A DNA stretch of 64,000 nucleotides. Origin: Halosimplex salinum (GTDB taxonomy: Archaea > Halobacteriota > Halobacteria > Halobacteriales > Haloarculaceae). The number at the start of each line of letters is the position of its first letter. Position 1 is the stretch's first letter. The stretch is from contig NZ_QWGG01000002.1 of assembly GCF_003730195.1 (NCBI RefSeq), positions 248,001 through 312,000 on the forward strand. Direction: 5' to 3'. The translations under genes and the position numbers were made by a program. The notes beneath the pieces were generated by a model. It had not been told where the DNA came from, ran no database searches, and saw only the letters and a program-made list of their open reading frames with translations. Positions 17,636-24,858 of this stretch are shown piece after piece.

Positions 17636-19228
17636 TCAGTCGGCGACGGCGGGGGTCGGGTCGTCGTCTTCGACGACGCTCTCGGTCCAGGTGCCCCGGA
17701 GGAACCACGTGCAGACGATCAGCGCCGAGCCGACGTGCATGAACGCGAGCGCCCACCAGGCCCCGGTCGTGCCCATGTCGAAGGTCGTCACGAGCACGTA
17801 GGCGGGCAGGACCTGCAGGCCCCAGACGGAGGTGACGGACATGATCATCGCGGCGCGGGTGTTCCCGGCGCCGTTGAAACAGCCCTTCACGACGTGGAAC
17901 GCGCCCATGAAGGCGAACGTCGGCGCGACGATCCGCATGAACGTCTCGCCGATGTCGACGACGGTCGCCGCGTCCGGGCCGGCGATGAACACGCCGACGA
18001 TCTCGCGGGCCCAGATCACGCCGACGGCGCTGACGACGACGTACGCCGCGGCGAGCATCCCGAGCGCGAGGTAGACGGCCCGTCTCGCGCGGTCGGCCCG
18101 CTTCGCGCCGAGGTTCTGCCCGACGGCCGTCTCCACGCCCATCCCGAGCCCGACCGCGGGGAGGAAGACGAAGGAGGTCAGCCGGGCGCAGATCCCGAAG
18201 GCGGCGACGGCCGTGGGACTGACGAGCGCGACGACGGCCGTCATCGCCGAGTACGACAGCGCGCCGGAGCTCTGCTCGATGCTCGCGGGATACCCGATCT
18301 CGATTATCTTCGCCACGGTCTCGCGTTCGAGTCGCAGGTCCGCGAGCGACAGCGAGAGCCCGAGTCTGCCGGAGAACAGGAGCGCGACGCCGGGGACCGT
18401 CGCGAGCGCCCGCGAGAAGATGGTCGCCATCGCCGCGCCGCGGACGCCGTGACCGGTGAAACCCGTCGCGTCCAGCAGCGAGGCTTCGAGGCCCCGAGCG
18501 CCGACGATGCCGAACAGCGGGTTGTCGGCGAAGCCGAAGATGAACACGGGGTCGAGGACGACGTTGACGGCGACGCTGACGGCCATCAGGTACATCGGGG
18601 TGCGGGTGTCGCCCCAGCCTCTGAGCAGCGACTGGAAGACGAAGAAGCCGAACATGAACCAGACGCCGAGGAAGATCACCCGCATGTACTCCAGCGAGTA
18701 GGCGAATATCGTCGACCCGGGCTCGGCGCCGATGAGTCTGAGGAAGGTGGGCGCGAGCAGGTAGCCGATGGCTCCGAGCGCGAGCGAGAAGACGGTCACG
18801 AACGCCAGCGTCTGGCCGGCGACCTCGTTGACGCGCTCGATGTTGCCGGCGCCCTTGTGCTGGGCGACGAGGACGCTCCCGGCCAGCGTCAGCCCCCCGC
18901 CCAGCGAGATGAGGACGAACACCGGCGGCCAGGAGAACGAGAGGGCGCTGACGGCCTCGCCCCCCAGCCTGCCGACCCAGAAGGTGTCGACGAGGTTGTA
19001 GACGACCTGGAGCAACTGCGTGAGGACGATCGGCGCCGAGAGCGCCACCAGCGGACGAAGCAGCGACCCCTCCGTGAGGTCGTAGTCGCTGTCCTCGACG
19101 TGGTCGTCGGCGTCGACACCGTCACTGTCGACACCGTCAGCGTCGAGGTCGTCGGCGTCGCTCTCTATCGGTTCGCCTGTTCCGTCGGTCTCGTGTCCCG
19201 TCCCGTCTGGCTCGTCTCCGTCACCCAT
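17636..19228 (-). CDS. MATE-family efflux transporter
   Basis: A 530-residue protein with an acidic cytoplasmic N-terminal tail of about 60 residues and then about 12 membrane helices in two similar halves. The opening LVALSAPIVLTQLLQVVYNL and the segment VDTFWVGRLGGEAVSALSFS are typical of MATE exporters (NorM/DinF type), which expel cationic drugs or toxins in exchange for H+ or Na+. It sits between two TetR genes on the same strand and is most likely controlled by the upstream one (19351-19998). The C-terminal tail after the last helix is short. Confidence 0.93.
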   Translation of the reverse strand: MGDGDEPDGTGHETDGTGEPIESDADDLDADGVDSDGVDADDHVEDSDYDLTEGSLLRPLVALSAPIVLTQLLQVVYNLVDTFWVGRLGGEAVSALSFSWPPVFVLISLGGGLTLAGSVLVAQHKGAGNIERVNEVAGQTLAFVTVFSLALGAIGYLLAPTFLRLIGAEPGSTIFAYSLEYMRVIFLGVWFMFGFFVFQSLLRGWGDTRTPMYLMAVSVAVNVVLDPVFIFGFADNPLFGIVGARGLEASLLDATGFTGHGVRGAAMATIFSRALATVPGVALLFSGRLGLSLSLADLRLERETVAKIIEIGYPASIEQSSGALSYSAMTAVVALVSPTAVAAFGICARLTSFVFLPAVGLGMGVETAVGQNLGAKRADRARRAVYLALGMLAAAYVVVSAVGVIWAREIVGVFIAGPDAATVVDIGETFMRIVAPTFAFMGAFHVVKGCFNGAGNTRAAMIMSVTSVWGLQVLPAYVLVTTFDMGTTGAWWALAFMHVGSALIVCTWFLRGTWTESVVEDDDPTPAVAD

Positions 19229-19350
19229 GGCTCGTCACTCCCGACCGGGGTCCGCGGGCGATCCGGCCTGTGTGTCGAAGCCGTGCGGTTCCACCGGCTT
19301 GAGTGTCGGGGGTGCCGTGAGTCCCGTTCGCACGCACTCTCACCGGCGAC

Positions 19351-19998
19351 TCACCGCTCGTCCTCCGCGTCGGACCGGTCGCCGTCCGCGCCACCGACGT
19401 CGCTCTCCTCGACCACGAGCAGGTCGTCGATCAGGTACTCCTCGACGGCGGCGAACGCGTCGTCGGTCGGCGCGTCGTCGCCGAGGATCACGTCGTGGGA
19501 CTGCGCGCCCTCGATGGCCGAGCGAAAGAGGGCGGCGTAGCGTTCGGGGTCCACGTCGCGGAACTGTCCCTCGTCGATCCCCTCGCGGACGATGTCGGCG
19601 ACGACGCCGCGGATGAGCCGGTCGTTCTCGACGAGTCGGCCCTGCAGAGCCGGGTCGAAAGGAGCCTGCGCGCGCATCCCGAGCAGCGCGGTGTGGAAGT
19701 CCCGCGTCTCGTCGGGGTCGCCCACGCCGCGGACGACGATCTCCGCCATCCGCAGGAGTCGGTCGCGCGGGTCGGCGTCCGCGTCGCCCTCGACTTCGCC
19801 GATGAACTCGTCTAAGAGGTGGGCCATGAACGCGACCATGAGGTCCGCCTTGGAGTCGTAGTGGTAGTGGATGAGCGACTTGCTCTTCTCGAACTCGTCG
19901 GCGATCGCCTGGACCGTCAGGTCGGCGTAGCCGTGCTTCGCGAGCGCGCGGAACGTCGCCTCCATGATCGCCTCGCGCGTTGAGTCGTCCTCGGCCAT
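19351..19998 (-). CDS. TetR/AcrR-family transcription regulator
   Basis: A 215-residue protein. The N-terminal HTH (about 10-58) contains YADLTVQAIADEFEKSKSLI followed by HYHYDSKADL. The rest is the helical ligand-binding domain with an acidic tail. It is the first gene of the minus-strand efflux island, 122 bp upstream of the MATE gene, which is its likely target. Its layout and size match the other TetR protein at 16883, and the two are clear paralogues (similar NDRLIRGVV/DSDFLEEFVV and GQFRxVDPE blocks). A candidate operator overlaps its promoter. Confidence 0.9.
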   Translation of the reverse strand: MAEDDSTREAIMEATFRALAKHGYADLTVQAIADEFEKSKSLIHYHYDSKADLMVAFMAHLLDEFIGEVEGDADADPRDRLLRMAEIVVRGVGDPDETRDFHTALLGMRAQAPFDPALQGRLVENDRLIRGVVADIVREGIDEGQFRDVDPERYAALFRSAIEGAQSHDVILGDDAPTDDAFAAVEEYLIDDLLVVEESDVGGADGDRSDAEDER

Positions 19999-20001
19999 AT
20001 C

Positions 20002-20030
20002 TGACTGAATGTCCGATCAATACGTAAATA
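20002..20030 (-). promoter_or_regulatory. TATA-like element and candidate operator of the second TetR gene
   Basis: A TATA-like tatttac (20024-20030, minus strand) lies 26-32 nt upstream of ATG 19998. The interval holds TGACTGAATGTCCGATCA (20002-20019), which shares 11 of 18 positions with the site before the TetR gene at 17548 and has the same TGA...TCA ends. Same position, same spacing. Confidence 0.45.
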
Positions 20031-20171
20031 CCCGTCGCTCGGCGGCCGTCGCGAGGGCGACGGTGCCGGGAACTCGTCGGTGAGCGCGGCGAGTCGGCGC
20101 CGCACGGTCGGGCGATCACTTCCGCCCCGGTCCCGATACCCTTTAGCCGTCCACCGGTAACCTTCCTGCAG

Positions 20172-20693
20172 ATGGCGAACTCGAACGCGAAAGGCGACCG
20201 CCGCGAGCGCGAGCTCGTCAACGAACTCGACGCGGCGGGCTTCGCGGTGATGCGCGCCCCCGCCAGCGGGAGCGCGACCGAGCGCGAACTCCCCGACGTG
20301 CTGGCCGGCGACGGCGACGACTTCTACGCCGTCGAGGCCAAATCCTCCGCCGGCGACCCCATCTACCTCGACGGCGAGGAGATCGAGGCGCTCCTCTTCT
20401 TCGCCCGGAACTTCGGCGCCAAACCCCGTATCGGCATCCGCTTCGACCGCGAGGACTGGTACTTCTTCCACCCCGGCGACGAGGCGGTCCACGTCACCGA
20501 CGGCGGGAACTACCGCGTCAAGAAGGAGACCGCCCTCGCCCACGGCACCGACTTCGACGAACTCGTCGGCCACTCCGAGAAGGTCACCCTGGAGGAAGTC
20601 GCCGACGACGGCCCCGATCAGGCGACGCTGGACGTGCTCTCCGCGCTCGAACGCGGCGATCTGACGAAAGAGGAAGCCGCCGAGATGCTCTGA
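20172..20693 (+). CDS. hjc: Holliday junction resolvase Hjc
   Basis: A 173-residue protein. The opening [20 protein letters not shown] carries the conserved Glu of the archaeal resolvase nuclease fold. The metal-binding core [20 protein letters not shown] gives Asp and the E-x-K motif. The enzyme cuts four-way DNA junctions symmetrically in recombination and repair. It is longer than the roughly 130-residue family core. The extra C-terminal 40 residues end in a short helix ([20 protein letters not shown]), an extension that may mediate protein contacts. It is convergent with a small membrane-protein gene 4 bp downstream. Confidence 0.94.
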   Translation: MANSNAKGDRRERELVNELDAAGFAVMRAPASGSATERELPDVLAGDGDDFYAVEAKSSAGDPIYLDGEEIEALLFFARNFGAKPRIGIRFDREDWYFFHPGDEAVHVTDGGNYRVKKETALAHGTDFDELVGHSEKVTLEEVADDGPDQATLDVLSALERGDLTKEEAAEML

Positions 20694-20697
20694 CCGC

Positions 20698-20874
20698 TCA
20701 TCCGGCCACGACCGCCCGACCCCGCTCGACGAGGTACACCAGCCCACCGAGCCAGCCGACGAACTGCAGGACGTTGATCGCCGCGATACCGGCCGTCCCG
20801 GCGACCGCGAAGAGACCGAAAATCACGAGTACGACTACACCCGCCTCGTCGAGCGGGAACGCCGAAGTGTCCAT
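20698..20874 (-). CDS. Small membrane protein, 58 aa
   Basis: The frame encodes 58 residues beginning MDTSAFPLDEAGVVVLVIFG. Two hydrophobic segments (about 11-31 and 34-48) suggest a helical hairpin in the membrane, with RGRAVVAG as a basic tail. No family is recognised. It converges on hjc. Reading-frame integrity and the coherent hydrophobic pattern are the only support. Confidence 0.5.
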   Translation of the reverse strand: MDTSAFPLDEAGVVVLVIFGLFAVAGTAGIAAINVLQFVGWLGGLVYLVERGRAVVAG

Positions 20875-20923
20875 GCGTCGAACAGTTCCCGACTGACGGT
20901 AAATCGCGGGGGGACGCGACCGA

Positions 20924-21165
20924 CTACTGGTCGCGCACCGCCTCGCCGACGGTCGTCACCTCGATACCCCGCTCGCGAGCGGCGTCGACGACCGCACCGA
21001 CCCGCTCCGGCGGGACGGTCTCCCAGTCGGTGTGACCCGCCAGAATCCCGAGGCCGCCGCACTCGGCGACGCTGTCGAGGTAGGTCTCGATCTCGACCAT
21101 CCGCATGTGACTCGTCTCCAGATAGTAGCGCCGCAGGTCCAGCGGCGACGCGCTCGGCGGGGCGT
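20924..21165 (-). pseudogene. Truncated C-terminal remnant of a polysaccharide-deacetylase-like gene
   Basis: The frame from about 21165 down to the stop at 20924 reads RRYYLETSHMRMVEIETYLD, then a glycine-rich GILAGHTDWETVPPERVG and a final helix ending VGEAVRDQ. This looks like the C-terminal end of haloarchaeal polysaccharide deacetylases (a histidine-bearing strand before the last helix). There is no catalytic N-terminal domain, and an in-frame stop lies just upstream. The ATG at 21106 would give only 60 residues. It is probably a decayed fragment, but a small independent gene cannot be excluded. Confidence 0.45.
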
Positions 21166-21187
21166 GCTATCGTCGGCGGACCGCTCG

Positions 21188-21517
21188 TCAGCGACCGGCG
21201 ACGGCGACGCTCCCGGTCGTGGACACGTCGACGCCGAGACTCACCGCGGTCACGACGAGGAGCGCGGCGACGACCAGTCCGATCAGCCAGTAGACGGGGT
21301 AGCCGCGCTCGACCGCGAGATACAGCCCCAGTCCGACCAGTCCGGGCGCGAACCCCATGAGGAAGAGGACGACGACGCCGACGCCCCACGTGAAGTGATA
21401 CTGGCCGGTCGCGTGGTCGTCGCGGAGCCCGCGAACGAGGAAGTACGTCAGCGCGACGACGGCGGACCCGACGGCGAGCACACCGATCCAGGGAGGGAGT
21501 GCGAGCGCTGGAGACAC
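21188..21517 (-). CDS. Three-helix membrane protein of unknown function
   Basis: 109 residues from a GTG at 21517. This start is preferred because an AT-rich TATA-like stretch (21541-21551) lies 25-34 nt upstream; a TTG at 21538 is the alternative. Three membrane helices are visible: PPWIGVLAVGSAVVALTYFL, the segment GVGVVVLFLMGFAPGLVGLG and the segment WLIGLVVAALLVVTAVSL. It has the DDHATGQYHF loop between helices 1 and 2 and no recognised motif. Confidence 0.65.
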   Translation of the reverse strand: MSPALALPPWIGVLAVGSAVVALTYFLVRGLRDDHATGQYHFTWGVGVVVLFLMGFAPGLVGLGLYLAVERGYPVYWLIGLVVAALLVVTAVSLGVDVSTTGSVAVAGR

Positions 21518-21540
21518 GGCCGAACACTCCGCGCCCAATC

Positions 21541-21551
21541 GTTTGAAATTT
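21541..21551 (-). promoter_or_regulatory. TATA-like box of the three-helix membrane protein gene
   Basis: aaatttcaaac on the minus strand lies about 24-34 nt before the GTG at 21517. It argues for that start over the TTG at 21538. Confidence 0.4.
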
Positions 21552-21580
21552 CTGCTAGAACTGCGCCGGGCTCGGTCCGC

Positions 21581-22243
21581 TCAGGCCGGGATCCGTTCGC
21601 GCAGTGTCCGGTCGACGATCTCGGCGTCGTCGACCCGTTCGAGGCGCGAGAGCGGGAACGAGTAGCGCCGAGGGGGGTCCGAGCGGGCGAGGTCACCGAG
21701 ATAGACGGCCTCGACGACGAGGTCGTCGGCGGGGTACGCCGCGTTGGTCGCGTAGTCGGCGACGGTCTCGCCGACGCCCTCGATGACGACCTCGCGAGCG
21801 CGCCGGGGGGTGACGCGGACGACGACGAGGCGGTCGCCGGCCTCGCGGTCGCGCACGACGTCGCCGTGCTCCAGTCGGCAGGCCCGACAGAGGTCGGGCG
21901 CCCCCTCGTCTTCGGGGACGAACGTGTCGACGCCGCAGGCGTCGCAGCTCGCGGCTCGCCTGCCGGGAGCGGGGACGCGCCGGGTGGTGATTTCGATGCC
22001 GACGCGGCGGAGGTGTTTACACTGCCGGTCGCGGATCTGGTTGTCCGGACAGCTGCAACTGCCGGCGGGGAGGTCGACGACGTAGGTCGCACCGCTCTGA
22101 CTGTCGACGGCGTAGCGGCCGTCGCCCAGCGGGCGGACGGCCATGCGCTCGGTCCAGGCGCGCGCGGCCCGCTCGTCGAGCCGTCGAACGTCCGGTGCGA
22201 GTGCAGTTTTGCGGGTCTGGGTAGGGGTACCTGATTCGGACAT
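21581..22243 (-). CDS. SWIM zinc-finger protein
   Basis: A 220-residue protein. Residues 63-77 form a SWIM motif, C-x-C-x9-C-x-H (CSCPDNQIRDRQCKH), which binds zinc and is used for DNA or protein contacts. A second Cys cluster (SCDACG at about 99 and LCRACRLEH at about 119) is a probable zinc ribbon. The C-terminal half has a beta-rich segment (DRLVVVRVTPRRAREVVIEG) with no family I can name. It is the likely partner or regulator of some DNA transaction. It lies near hjc and priL but is not co-directional with hjc. Confidence 0.85.
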   Translation of the reverse strand: MSESGTPTQTRKTALAPDVRRLDERAARAWTERMAVRPLGDGRYAVDSQSGATYVVDLPAGSCSCPDNQIRDRQCKHLRRVGIEITTRRVPAPGRRAASCDACGVDTFVPEDEGAPDLCRACRLEHGDVVRDREAGDRLVVVRVTPRRAREVVIEGVGETVADYATNAAYPADDLVVEAVYLGDLARSDPPRRYSFPLSRLERVDDAEIVDRTLRERIPA

Positions 22244-22430
22244 AGGCGTTCGGACGCTCGTTTTTCTCGCAATCGCGTCCAGTCGAAACGTAGGTGCCGA
22301 ACGACCCTAAGTCCGTCGCGGGTGTGCGCCCGCGCGAAGGCCGGCCGCCTCCCCGCGAGTGGTCGAACCCGACGCGGTCGCGAGCGCGCGCTTCGAAGCG
22401 CTTTTGCCGAGGCCGGGGAAACGCTTGGCC

Positions 22431-22679
22431 ATGGAAATCGACCGGAAACTGGTCGCCGAACTCGCGGTGTCGGCGATCTCGGTCGTCTTGTTCGTCGGTG
22501 CCGCCTACGTCGTCAGTCAGAACTACGCGATCCCCGGCAACGGGGCCGGAAACGGCTCCGTCTCGCCGGCCCTCCAGCCCGAGGGCGGGCTGGCGATGGT
22601 CGGCGTGATCGGCCTGTTCGTCCTCCTGATGGCCGTCGCCGGGCTGATCATGTACCGCGCCGACTTCGACGGAGAGTAG
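22431..22679 (+). CDS. Small membrane protein with two helices, 82 aa
   Basis: From ATG 22431 the protein has 82 residues: a helix KLVAELAVSAISVVLFVGAA, a Gly/Asn/Pro-rich external loop (GNGAGNGSVSPALQPEGG) and a second helix GLAMVGVIGLFVLLMAVAGL ending in a short acidic tail. Upstream sequence in frame is open but lacks such features. No function is recognised. It converges on priL. Confidence 0.7.
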   Translation: MEIDRKLVAELAVSAISVVLFVGAAYVVSQNYAIPGNGAGNGSVSPALQPEGGLAMVGVIGLFVLLMAVAGLIMYRADFDGE

Positions 22680-22761
22680 CCCCTCGATCGCGGCTTCGTG
22701 GCCGTCGTTCTCCGCTCACATTTCCGCTCTCGCGTCCGTTCTCGCCGACGAGATTCCTCGC

Positions 22762-23961
22762 TCAGGCCTCGGAGTCGGCTTCGGCGTCGTCGTCGCCGCG
22801 CTGTTCGCGCCAGTCGGTGAGGTCGTCCTCGTCCTCCTGGTCGAGGCGGTGTTCGTAGTAGTTGAGCGGGTGTGACTCGTCGATGACGTCCTCGCAGATG
22901 TCGTCCTTGTTGACGCAGTCGCCGTAGGACTGCATCGTCGCGCACGACGGCGGCGAGTAGTCGGTGGGGCTGGTCGCCCCGCGGATGTGGTCGACCTGGT
23001 AGCGGGTGGCCTCCTCGCCGAAGCCGGGGTTCACCTGGAAGATGTCGACGATCTCGTCGGTCGTCATCCCGATGCTCGTCAGGAAGGAGGCGATGGCGAA
23101 GCGGGAGTGGTGTTCGAGGTGTTCGCCCTTCTGGACCCGGTCTAAGAGGGACTTCATGCACGGCGGGAACAGTTCCGGGACGACGGTGTCGATGTCCCGG
23201 GTGAGGTCGAGTTCCGAGAGGCGCTCGCGGAGGTCGGCGGCCTCGGCCTCGAGTTCGGACTCGATGGCCGCCGGGACGTTCAGGGGGAGGCCGTCCTCGA
23301 CGCGGTGGCGGACGGCCTGTCGGAGCAGGACGAGCAGTTCCTCGCCGTCGACGACGACTTCGCCGTCGGCGAGCGCGCGGTTGACCAGTCCCCACTCGTC
23401 CCCGCGCTGGTCCGAGGCGAGGTCGAGGTACGTGCCGACCTCGACGCGGAACTCCCGGGACTGGCCGTCGCTGACGACGGCCGAGCCGTCGCCGATACCA
23501 CCGCCGGAGCGCCGCTCCGGCGAGGTCTCACTCGCACCGCTCGCGAGACTCCCGTCGGCGGACCGTATCACGCCCGAGAGGTCGAACTCCGCGAGCAGGT
23601 CGGAGAGGGAGAGCTGTTGCGCGTTCGCGGATTTGAGCTCGGTCGTGTCGGCGAAGTCGGCGGTGAACCGCTCGTAGGCGGTCGCGGCCTCGGCCTCGGC
23701 GTAGCGGCGCGTGAGAATGTGTTCGTCGACCTGGGAGACGAGGACGCGCGCGACCGGGTAGGAGAGCAGTTCGATCCGGTCGACGTCGTGGGCGTCGCCG
23801 ACCGTTCCGTCTTCGAGCGCCCAGACCACGCGCTCGACACCGCGCTCGACGACCGCCGCGTCCTCGGCGACGAGGGCCGCGAGGTCGACGCCGGCCTCGC
23901 CGACCGCCTGCCGGGCGGTCTCCCGGAAGGGATAGCGCGCGTGGATGGGCTGGATCGTCAT
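22762..23961 (-). CDS. priL: DNA primase large subunit PriL
   Basis: A 399-residue protein beginning IQPIHARYPFRETARQAV. The C-terminal domain has the four cysteines of the primase 4Fe-4S cluster: FPPCMKS, PPSCATM and GDCVNKDDIC. PriL works with the catalytic subunit PriS to make primers at replication forks. Residues about 137-153 (SLASGASETSPERRSGG) look like an inserted linker. Its DNA forms two adjacent hairpins, one with a 3-nt loop and one with the 11-nt loop family, so a mobile hairpin may have inserted in frame. No PriS gene is in the window. The acidic C-terminal tail is typical of haloarchaea. Confidence 0.95.
   Translation of the reverse strand: MTIQPIHARYPFRETARQAVGEAGVDLAALVAEDAAVVERGVERVVWALEDGTVGDAHDVDRIELLSYPVARVLVSQVDEHILTRRYAEAEAATAYERFTADFADTTELKSANAQQLSLSDLLAEFDLSGVIRSADGSLASGASETSPERRSGGGIGDGSAVVSDGQSREFRVEVGTYLDLASDQRGDEWGLVNRALADGEVVVDGEELLVLLRQAVRHRVEDGLPLNVPAAIESELEAEAADLRERLSELDLTRDIDTVVPELFPPCMKSLLDRVQKGEHLEHHSRFAIASFLTSIGMTTDEIVDIFQVNPGFGEEATRYQVDHIRGATSPTDYSPPSCATMQSYGDCVNKDDICEDVIDESHPLNYYEHRLDQEDEDDLTDWREQRGDDDAEADSEA
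23502..23551 (-). repeat. Two hairpins inside priL
   Basis: 23502-23522 is a perfect 9-bp stem (CGCCGGAGC/GCTCCGGCG) with a 3-nt loop. 23525-23549 on the minus strand is GTCTCGC, loop gagcggtgcga, GTGAGAC (7-bp stem with one G-U pair). The pair 3-nt-loop plus 11-nt-loop repeats the pattern seen behind ilvD. Confidence 0.6.
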
Positions 23962-24054
23962 CGGCGCTGTGTTGTGACCACCACCGAATAAACCCGACGG
24001 TGTCGGGAACGGTCGTCCGCAGAACGATTTCGAACTCGCGGCGATATCCGCGTC

Positions 24055-24666
24055 TCAGTCCTCGTGGAGCGCGCGCAGTTCCTCGGCGACGGCCTCGCTG
24101 TTGTCGGCCTTCCCCTGCACGGCGCGCTTGTAGCGGCGGTACTCGCCGCGGCTGACGTGGATCTCCTCGGTCTCGCCCTGTCGGGTGACCTCCAGTCGGA
24201 CGGTCCCCTGCGGGTTGTTACGGAGTTTGAACGAGGCGACGGCCGAGAGGACGAACCACAGCGCGATCGAGCAGCCGACGAAGTACACCATCGCGGTGGG
24301 GAACGCCAGCGAGTCGGCGGCCTCGACCCACTGTCCGGGGTAGGCGCGGCGGAAGAGGCCGACCCCGGCGACGGTGACCGCGGCACCGACGAGGACCCCG
24401 AGGCGTTCGCGGCGGCTCGCGGGCAGGACGGCGACGACGCCGAGGAACATCGCCGGGATCCCGAGGCCGGCGAGGACGCCGGCGACGCGGCGACTCTCGA
24501 CAGTCGTCGTCGCGTCGAAGAGGCTCGCCAGCCCGGTCGTCAGCACGAGGATGGCGCTCACGACGGCCAGCGCGCCGAGGACGAGCAAGCTGGCGCCGGC
24601 CGACACGCGCCGCGGGTCGCGCCCGGTCCACTCCCCGCGGTCGTACGCCTCCGAGAGACTGGGCAT
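24055..24666 (-). CDS. Four-helix membrane protein with cytoplasmic C-terminal domain
   Basis: A 203-residue protein with membrane helices at about 24-49, 60-81, 88-104 and 121-145 and a cytoplasmic tail of about 55 residues (GTVRLEVTRQGETEEIHVSR, then GEYRRYKRAV). The tail is charged and may bind a partner. The family is conserved-looking in haloarchaea but I cannot name a function. The neighbouring priL is on the same strand 93 bp downstream. Nothing shows a functional link. Confidence 0.75.
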   Translation of the reverse strand: MPSLSEAYDRGEWTGRDPRRVSAGASLLVLGALAVVSAILVLTTGLASLFDATTTVESRRVAGVLAGLGIPAMFLGVVAVLPASRRERLGVLVGAAVTVAGVGLFRRAYPGQWVEAADSLAFPTAMVYFVGCSIALWFVLSAVASFKLRNNPQGTVRLEVTRQGETEEIHVSRGEYRRYKRAVQGKADNSEAVAEELRALHED

Positions 24667-24858
24667 GGGCGGTGGTTGACACGCGATCTACAAAACTACC
24701 CGTCAGACGAACGCATGACACCGACACTCGCACTCGCGAGCCCGCGACGGTCGCCGGTGCGGTCCCGCGGCCCGACCGGCCGAACCGATTCGGGCCGGGT
24801 ACGACAGTCCTCACCACGGGTTAGAAACCGTTTAGGGCGCAGGCGCCGAGTCGCAGGT

